Source of the DNA: Nitrospinota bacterium
Lineage (GTDB): Bacteria; UBA8248
Direction: 5' to 3'
DNA length: 39,847 nucleotides
Assembly (NCBI GenBank): GCA_009839615.1
Contig: VXPH01000274.1
Span: 1-39,847 of the forward strand
Shown: positions 32,405-39,847 of the stretch, piece after piece
Layout: every line of letters starts with the position of its first letter
Position numbering within the stretch: position 1 is the first letter of the stretch
Translations under genes and position numbers: made by a program
Notes under the pieces: model-generated
Databases searched by the model: none
What the model saw: the letters and a program-made list of their open reading frames with translations, nothing else
What the model was told of the DNA's origin: nothing

Positions 32405-33463
32405 ATGACGCTGAGAATGGGTGTGTGGGCGCCCGTGTGGGGCACGTTTCTGGGGCGCGTCGAAAAACCCGAAACGGTGAAAGAGGCCTCATTCGCGCAC
32501 AATGCGCGCTACATCCAGCGCGCCGAGGAATTGGGCTTCGAGAGCACCCTGTTGCTCGACAGAAGCCTCAACAGCATCAAGGGCGTGGGCGCGCCGGTTC
32601 TGGAGGCCTGGATCACGGCGGCGGCGCTGGCCCCCATCACGGAGAGAATCGAACTCATCGTCGCCGCCAAGAGCGCCTACCGCCACCCATCGCTCGTCGC
32701 CCAGATGGGGGCGAACATCGACTGCATCAGCGGAGGCCGCTTCGCCATCAACATCGTCTCGGGCTGGTGGGGGCAGGAGAACGAGATGGCGGGCATCCCC
32801 TTCCCGCCGCACGATGAGCGCTACGATCTCTCCGAAGAGGTCATGCACATCCTCAAATCCTACTGGACGAAAGATCACTTCAGTTTTGAGGGCAAGTATT
32901 TCCAGATAACCGACGGCGTCACCGCGCCCAAGCCCGTCCGAAAACCCTGGCCCACGTTCTATTTCGGGGGCGAATCGACCGCCGCCGTGAAGCTGGCGGG
33001 CAAGGCGGCGGACGTTTTCCTGTTCAACGGCCGCCCGCTCGCGGACGCGCGAGCGCTGATGGCCGCCGTGAACCACGAAGCGCAAGCCAGCGGCAGATCC
33101 ATACGCCACGGGATGAGTTCGTTCATCGTATGCCGCGACACCGACGAGGAGGCCCGGGCCGAGCTTTCCCGCCTGTTCTCGCTCATCACCGAACCGCCGA
33201 AGCTCACGGGGGTCGACAAGGCCGCCCAGCACAAGAAAACGAGCGCGAAAGGAGGCGGCGTGGGCTCGAACGGGGGCACGGCCACGGGCCTCGTCGGCTC
33301 GCCTGAGACCATCGCCGAGCGCATTATGGCGTTTCACGAGGCGGGGGTAGAGTTGTTCCTGCTCCAGTTCCATCCCATGTTCGAGGAGATGGAGCGCTTC
33401 GCGACGGAGGTCATGCCCCTTCTTCCCCTGGGCGAGAAAGCGCCCGAGGCGGCGAAGGTCTAA
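32405..33463 (+). CDS. LLM-class flavin-dependent oxidoreductase (SsuD-like monooxygenase)
   Basis: 352 aa; TIM-barrel luciferase-like pattern, AAKSAYRHPSLVAQMGANIDCISGGRFAINIVSGWWGQENEM, FYFGGESTAAVKLAGKAADVFLFNG. Confidence 0.93.
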   Translation: MTLRMGVWAPVWGTFLGRVEKPETVKEASFAHNARYIQRAEELGFESTLLLDRSLNSIKGVGAPVLEAWITAAALAPITERIELIVAAKSAYRHPSLVAQMGANIDCISGGRFAINIVSGWWGQENEMAGIPFPPHDERYDLSEEVMHILKSYWTKDHFSFEGKYFQITDGVTAPKPVRKPWPTFYFGGESTAAVKLAGKAADVFLFNGRPLADARALMAAVNHEAQASGRSIRHGMSSFIVCRDTDEEARAELSRLFSLITEPPKLTGVDKAAQHKKTSAKGGGVGSNGGTATGLVGSPETIAERIMAFHEAGVELFLLQFHPMFEEMERFATEVMPLLPLGEKAPEAAKV

Positions 33464-33470
33464 CCCCCGC

Positions 33471-33944
33471 TCACTCCAGGAATACGCGCGCGCCCAGCCC
33501 GAAGCCGTTTCTCAAGAACCAGCCCTGGTTCACCTCCAGCACCCGGCGAACCTTGTTGCGCGAGCGATAGGAGGGAATCCGCGTCCCCGGCCTGTGGGGC
33601 TGTAAGTGTATGATTTCCAACACCTCCCCGCGCTTGTCGATGAAGGCGAGCGAAAGCGGAATCAGCGTGTTCTTCATCCAGAAAAACCGCCGCGCATCGT
33701 CCTCGTAAACGAAGAGCATCCCGGCGTTTGCGCCCAGCCGTTCCCGGCCCATGAGGCCCTGCGCGCGGGCTTCGGGGGTATTTGCGATCTCGACCGGGAG
33801 CACGGCCTCGCGCCCCTCCTGGGTGATCCGCACCACGCCGCGCTCGAAAATCTGCGCGGCGGACGCGCCCATGAGCAGCGCCCAGAGGAGCGGCGCGGCG
33901 CAGAGGATGCCAATTCTCGAGATCGATCGCACGGATAACCTCAT
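33471..33944 (-). CDS. DUF192 family exported protein
   Basis: Signal peptide; LPVEIANTPEARAQGLMGRERLGANAGMLFVYEDDARRFFWMKNTLIPLSLAFID; start taken at MRLSV (ORF extends to 33953). Confidence 0.92.
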   Translation of the reverse strand: MRLSVRSISRIGILCAAPLLWALLMGASAAQIFERGVVRITQEGREAVLPVEIANTPEARAQGLMGRERLGANAGMLFVYEDDARRFFWMKNTLIPLSLAFIDKRGEVLEIIHLQPHRPGTRIPSYRSRNKVRRVLEVNQGWFLRNGFGLGARVFLE

Positions 33945-34385
33945 ATAGAACAATTACTTGAGCAAGCAGGCGAAGAGCGCCCGCACCGGGGAATCCGGCC
34001 CCGCATTTTCCCGCATTTGCCGTCACCGGGCCGCTCTCTGATTATGGCAGAATTCCCCTGTGCTGCGCCCCGGCGGCGGCATTTCCCCTTAAAATAATTT
34101 ACGGTTATTTACCGAAAAACCCCGTGAATTTATCGAATTTTATCGAATTTTTCGGAAATTCGTTTTCCGGGCCGGGATCTTTGCGAAGCGCCACCATACC
34201 CGAGCCGGAACCGCGCCGCCACGGGCGGGTGCGGGCATCGTCCACCGACGATGATCCGGCCCCGAGCGATGAAGCGGGGACCGCGCCTCCCCGATACAGG
34301 GAAATCGTGCAGCGCGCCAACCCTTCAGGATACTTCAGAGGCCCTGGCCTCCCACGGACGCAAATGCGGGGAAGTGCGTGGGTGG

Positions 34386-34476
34386 GGATTGCTGAAAAAG
34401 CTCCCCGACGAGGGAGGGAATCCCGATCATCGAATTGTTCACCGGAGGGACAGGCCCGAGGAGGGGCTGTCACTAC
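34386..34476. repeat. Intergenic compound palindromic repeat, partial (site 3)
   Basis: TTGCTGAAAAAGCTCCCC at about 34389-34406 and, on the minus strand, TTTTGTAGTGACAGCCCCTCCTCGGGCCTGTCCC at about 34447-34480. Confidence 0.55.
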
Positions 34477-34774
34477 AAAACCACCTCCCTGCCCCCCTTG
34501 ACAGGAGGCACAAACCCGCCCGCGGGAGGAAGCCGCCACCGTCCGCGCTGGATTCACCGGTCGCCCTGCACGGGGCCGGCTCCGCCGATTTCCGGACCAT
34601 TGCAAATCATCCCGGTTTCCCGTATACACGCACAATATAGAGAAATGATAAATGGAAGTTCCTCAAACCCGTGTTCCGCAGGGGCGCGGGGCATGCGACG
34701 GCCGGCGACGAGCGGCGGGGGAGGGTTCGCCGTCATGCGGATATCGGGGCCGCCGGGATCGGAAAAGGGGCGCC

Positions 34775-35902
<1,128 letters not shown>

Positions 35903-36071
35903 GGGGGATGCGCAGGGGCCGCCGATTGGTATGGCGCCCGATTGCGCGTAGGCAACCCCGTCTGCGACGCAAGTGTAGGTCGGACATGTATGTCCGACAT
36001 ATATGCGGCCCATGACGGATGGGGAAAAAAGGCCGGGTCGCAAATATGTGACCCCTACACCCCCTCAACAA

Positions 36072-36224
36072 GGGGTTGTTGAAAAAGCCCCCCCTGACAA
36101 GGGCGGTAAAGGCGATGCACCCCGAAAAGGGTGGGCGCGATGGTTTTGTAGGGACAGGCCTCCGTGCCTGTCCTGACGAAGGACAAACGCGGAGGGCAGG
36201 ACAGGCACGGAGGCCTGTCCCTAC
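36072..36224. repeat. Intergenic compound palindromic repeat (site 4)
   Basis: GGGGTTGTTGAAAAAGCCCC near 36072-36092; perfect 28-bp inverted repeat GTAGGGACAGGCCTCCGTGCCTGTCCTG at 36149-36176 / 36197-36224. Confidence 0.9.
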
Positions 36225-36364
36225 GGTTACCCCCCAAGCGAGGAGTGGTTCTGGAGAGGGAATGATGAACCTGGCCGCCGGATTCTTTACGAATCGACCA
36301 CTCGGAAGAAGTTGTCGATTCAAGTGTATCGTTCTTTATTTACTAACCCGATAAGGAGGAAATC

Positions 36365-37711
36365 ATGAAAGCGAAATTCCGTTACCTCGGGCTGGTCGCG
36401 CTTGCGGTGGCCGTGGCCCTGACGCTCGGCGCCTCGGCGGCGCTGGCCAACCCCTACGCGAAGTACAAGGGCAAGACGCTGGTGGTCAGCTGGCCTTCGA
36501 ACTCGCATTTCAAGAAGGCCAAGCAGCTGGTCGCCGAGTTCACCAGGGAGACGGGCATCAAGGTCGAGATCGACTACTCCCAGTACCTCAAGATGCGCAA
36601 CCGCCAGATTCTGGAGATGAGTAAGCGAGACGGCGACTTCGACGTCGTCGCCTGGGTGGTGATGTGGAAGGGCGAGTACGTGGCCAAAGGCCTGCTGACG
36701 CCGCTCTCGCAGTTCTTCACCAGCCCCGCGTTCGTCGACCCGAACTACGACATCGACGACATCGCCGACGCCTACATCCAGAACGGCGGCATCGTCGGCG
36801 GCAAGAAGGGCTATCTGCCCGGCAAGTCGGGCGCGCTCTACGGCCTGCCGTTCGGCGCCGAAACCTCGATCCTCGCCTACCGCAAGGACGTGTTCCAGAA
36901 GCTGGGCCTCGCCGTACCGAAGACCTACGCCGACGTCCGCAAGGCGGCGAAGACCATCAAGGAGAAGACGGGGATGGGCGGCCTCACCATGCGCGGCAAG
37001 ACCGGCCACCAGGTCACGGCCGCCTGGCTGTTCCACGCCGCGCCCATGGGCGCCCGCGTCTTCGACGACAAGTGGCAGCCCGTCTTCAACAGCCCCGCCG
37101 GCGTGAAGACCGCGGAGTTCCTGCGCGAGACGGTCAAGTACGGCCCCCGCGGCATTCCGTCGTACAGCTACGGCGAAGCGTCCAAGGCGTTCCTCCACGG
37201 CGACGCCGCCATGTATATCGACTCGCTGAAGATCGCCGCCCGGGCCCGCGACCCGAAACAGTCGAAGGTCGTCGGCAAGGTCGGCTACGCGCTGCACCCG
37301 ACCGACGTCCAGTGCGGCTCCGAGACGGGCGGTTTCGCCATGGGCATACCGGCCAACTCGAAGAACAAGGAGGCGGCGTTCCTGTTCATCCAGTGGATGA
37401 CGTCCAAGAAGGCCGACCGGCGGATCGTCGAACTCGGCGGCGACCCGATCCGCATCTCCACGCTCACCGACCCGGTGTTCTCCAAGAAGTTCCCGGAATA
37501 CCCGGTGATCGCGGAACAGCTCAAATGCGCCGACCCGGACTGGCGGCCGCTGATCCCCGAGTGGAACGAGCTGAACATCAAGGTGCTCGGCATCGCGCTG
37601 CATGAGGTCCTGACCTCCGACAAGCCCATCAAGCCGCTCCTGGACAAGGCGGCGGTGAAGGCGCGCGCCGTCATGAAGCGCGAGGGCTACTATCGTTGGC
37701 AGTCGAAATAA
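36365..37711 (+). CDS. ABC transporter substrate-binding protein, family 1 (sugar/polyol type)
   Basis: AAGGAGG upstream; signal peptide ending ASAALAN; extracellular solute-binding family 1 pattern; upstream of two permeases. Confidence 0.94.
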   Translation: MKAKFRYLGLVALAVAVALTLGASAALANPYAKYKGKTLVVSWPSNSHFKKAKQLVAEFTRETGIKVEIDYSQYLKMRNRQILEMSKRDGDFDVVAWVVMWKGEYVAKGLLTPLSQFFTSPAFVDPNYDIDDIADAYIQNGGIVGGKKGYLPGKSGALYGLPFGAETSILAYRKDVFQKLGLAVPKTYADVRKAAKTIKEKTGMGGLTMRGKTGHQVTAAWLFHAAPMGARVFDDKWQPVFNSPAGVKTAEFLRETVKYGPRGIPSYSYGEASKAFLHGDAAMYIDSLKIAARARDPKQSKVVGKVGYALHPTDVQCGSETGGFAMGIPANSKNKEAAFLFIQWMTSKKADRRIVELGGDPIRISTLTDPVFSKKFPEYPVIAEQLKCADPDWRPLIPEWNELNIKVLGIALHEVLTSDKPIKPLLDKAAVKARAVMKREGYYRWQSK

Positions 37712-37737
37712 TCTTCTGGACAGCTGAAATCCCTGAA

Positions 37738-37770
37738 CCCGCCTCCCCCGGTCCCGCCGGGGGAGGCGGG
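37738..37770 (+). terminator. Intercistronic hairpin (attenuator or 3' stabiliser) between binding protein and permease
   Basis: Perfect 14-bp stem CCCGCCTCCCCCGG-TCCCG-CCGGGGGAGGCGGG; no T-tract follows. Confidence 0.7.
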
Positions 37771-37796
37771 TCGCCCGCAAGCAGCCGCTTCCCGGA

Positions 37797-38717
37797 ATGT
37801 ACCCCATGAGCGACCCGGCCCCTGTGATCGCAGCGAGAACGCCCAAGTGGATCGTCGGTTACCTGTTCGTCGCGCCCGCCGTCCTGCTCATGGGCGCGGG
37901 CCTCATCTACCCGGTCGTCCAGGGGTTGTTGCTCAGCATGCAGGACTGGGCGATCGGCACGCCGATGTCCACGGCGGAGTTCATCGGCGCCGAAAACTTT
38001 CTGCGCATGCTGGGCGACGAGAACGTGCAGGAATCCATGTGGGTGACGTTCAAGTTCGGCTTCTTCACGATCACCATCGAGATGACGCTGGGGATCGCGC
38101 TGGCCCTGCTGCTGGAGAAACCGATTCGCGGCGCGTCCATCTTCCGGACGATCTTCATCATGCCGCTGATGATTTCGCCCGTGGTGGTCGGGCTGGTGTG
38201 GCGCTACCTCTACGACGCCCGGGCGGGATGGATCAACCATTACCTGGAACTGGCGGGATTCGAGCCCCTGATCTGGCTGGGGGAGCCGCACCTCGCGTTT
38301 TTCGCCATCGTGTTCACGGACATCTGGCAGTGGACGCCGTTCGTCTTCATCATCGTTATCGCGGGCCTCCAGGCGCTCCCCTCCGAGGTGCTCGAAGCGT
38401 CGCGCATCGACGGCGCCAATACGTGGCAGCAGATCTTCCTCGTGAAGCTGCCGATGATCAGGTCGATCCTGATCATCGCCCTCCTGCTCCGTCTCATCGA
38501 CGTCTTCAAGGGGCTGGAGGTCATGCTCATCATGACCGAAGGCGGGCCGGGACTGGCGACGGAACTGCTCTCGCTGCACGTCTACAAGACCGCCTTCGAC
38601 GCCCAGCAGCTCGGCTATGCGGCGGCCATCTCCGTCCTCCTGCTGCTGATCGTCTTCGCGCTCAGCCTGGCGATCCTGCTGATCAGCAACCCCATGAAAA
38701 CCCGCGCCGACGTGTGA
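37797..38717 (+). CDS. ABC transporter permease (MalF/UgpA-like)
   Basis: 306 aa; multiple TM, EAA loop EASRIDGANTWQQIFLVKLP; alternative ATG at 37806. Confidence 0.95.
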   Translation: MYPMSDPAPVIAARTPKWIVGYLFVAPAVLLMGAGLIYPVVQGLLLSMQDWAIGTPMSTAEFIGAENFLRMLGDENVQESMWVTFKFGFFTITIEMTLGIALALLLEKPIRGASIFRTIFIMPLMISPVVVGLVWRYLYDARAGWINHYLELAGFEPLIWLGEPHLAFFAIVFTDIWQWTPFVFIIVIAGLQALPSEVLEASRIDGANTWQQIFLVKLPMIRSILIIALLLRLIDVFKGLEVMLIMTEGGPGLATELLSLHVYKTAFDAQQLGYAAAISVLLLLIVFALSLAILLISNPMKTRADV

Positions 38718-38727
38718 GGTGAAGACG

Positions 38728-39561
38728 ATGCGCTTTGGATCCACGGATATGAGAACGGTTTTCCACTACGCGGGGCTGATCGTTTTGTCGATAATCTGCC
38801 TGACGCCCATCTACATCATGATCAGCACTTCCTTCAAGCACGAGGTGCTGATCTTCGACGGGAACCCCGTGTGGTTTTTCTTCTTCCCCACCATCCAGAA
38901 CTACGTGGACATCATCGGCGATGCGCACTTCGACCGGTATCTGGTGAATTCCATCATCGTGGGCGTTTCAACAACCCTGATCACGCTGACGACCGGCGGC
39001 ATGGCGGCCTACGCCCTGGCCCGCATGCAGTTCCCCGGCCGCCAGCCCATCGCCAACGGGACGCTCCTCGTCCGCATGATACCGCCCGCGGTGCTGGCGA
39101 TACCGGCCTTCGCGGTCTCCATCGTGCTGGGGATTGCGAACCAGCTTTCGGGCCTCATCTTCTTCTACACGGCGCTCAACCTGCCCTTCGCCATCTGGCT
39201 GCTCTACGGCTTCGTCAAGCAGGTCCCGGTCGAGCTCGAGGAAGCCGCCGTCGTCGACGGGGCCACGCCCTGGCAGGTGTTCACCCGCGTCCTCTTCCCG
39301 GTGATGAAGGCGGGCTACGCGGTGACCGGCATCTTCGTGTTCCGCATCGCATGGAACGAGTTCATCCTCGCCCTGCTGCTCACGGACAGGACCACGCGCA
39401 CCCTGCCGGTCGCCACCAGCCTGTTCCTGACGGACGCGGGCCCCGAGTGGGGGCGCATCATGGCCATGGGAACGCTCATCGTCATACCGCCGCTGATCTT
39501 CACCTTCTTCTCGGCGCGCCAGATCATCGCCGGCATGACGGCCGGCGCGGTGAAAGGCTGA
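38728..39561 (+). CDS. ABC transporter permease (MalG/UgpE-like)
   Basis: Multiple TM, EAA loop EEAAVVDGATPWQVFTRVLFP; ATG at 38728 follows GAGGTGAA (ORF listed from 38719). Confidence 0.95.
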   Translation: MRFGSTDMRTVFHYAGLIVLSIICLTPIYIMISTSFKHEVLIFDGNPVWFFFFPTIQNYVDIIGDAHFDRYLVNSIIVGVSTTLITLTTGGMAAYALARMQFPGRQPIANGTLLVRMIPPAVLAIPAFAVSIVLGIANQLSGLIFFYTALNLPFAIWLLYGFVKQVPVELEEAAVVDGATPWQVFTRVLFPVMKAGYAVTGIFVFRIAWNEFILALLLTDRTTRTLPVATSLFLTDAGPEWGRIMAMGTLIVIPPLIFTFFSARQIIAGMTAGAVKG

Positions 39562-39761
39562 CTGGAAGGCCCGCCTCTCTGCGGCGGAGGCGCCCTCCAC
39601 GCTTCCGGTCCGAAGTCCCGCGCGAATTCGTCCTCCCCGCAGGCGAAGCCGGTCCTCGAAAACCATCGCGCGAATCACCCCGCATGGAGTAGCCGCCTGA
39701 ACGGACGCGCACTCACCCCCCTCCGAAACGAAGCCGGAACGCCCGAAAATCCCCGCAAGCG

Positions 39762-39791
39762 CGCATTTCCCCGCATTTCCCCGCATTTGCG
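39762..39791. repeat. Short tandem repeat GCATTTCCCC (about three copies)
   Basis: GCATTTCCCCGCATTTCCCCGCATTTGCG; related CCCCGCATTTTCCCGCATTTGC at 34000-34020. Confidence 0.7.
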
Positions 39792-39847
39792 ATGCAGGGC
39801 TTCCGCCGCCGGCGTCCTACATTGGGCGCAGTGGCGGCGATGGGCGC

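Noticed and set aside
33471-33944. DUF192 gene as part of a defence or toxin system
   Set aside because: Standard exported DUF192 protein with ordinary context; nothing supports a defence role
34105-34635. 176 aa minus-strand ORF and overlapping short ORFs in 34.1-34.7 kb
   Set aside because: Run through a palindromic repeat in intergenic DNA; no family resemblance

Overview
GC-rich bacterial chromosomal window (about 39.8 kb), mostly housekeeping and metabolic genes, with no rRNA, CRISPR array, phage or recognisable transposase seen. From left to right: UvrD/PcrA helicase; a minus-strand amino-sugar/UDP-GlcNAc cluster (left-handed beta-helix protein, GlmM-like phosphohexomutase with a C-terminal extension, GlmS, sugar nucleotidyltransferase/LbH protein, GlmU N-terminal domain only) headed by a degenerate NtrC-like regulator; DUF35/thiolase/PaaK-type CoA-ligase set; DEDDh exonuclease-GIY-YIG fusion; TatA/B-TatC and acylphosphatase; CcdA-like protein; a tightly overlapping class V aminotransferase-serA-hisZ-purA operon; outer-membrane barrel protein behind an AT-rich leader; a CsgG/FlgT-like plus FG-GAP repeat secreted protein; a TMTC-like membrane protein with TPRs; TPP riboswitch-thiC with terminator; LLM flavin oxidoreductase; DUF192 protein; and a CUT1-type sugar/polyol ABC transporter. 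The signals I judge most worth following are (1) the degenerate sigma54-activator-like protein next to a possible split-GlmU UDP-GlcNAc cluster, (2) a dispersed family of compound palindromes at four intergenic sites with apparently compensating stems, including a perfect 28-bp inverted repeat, and (3) the CsgG/FlgT-like FG-GAP protein near an AT-rich porin leader. Function calls come from motif recognition by eye; no database search was run.
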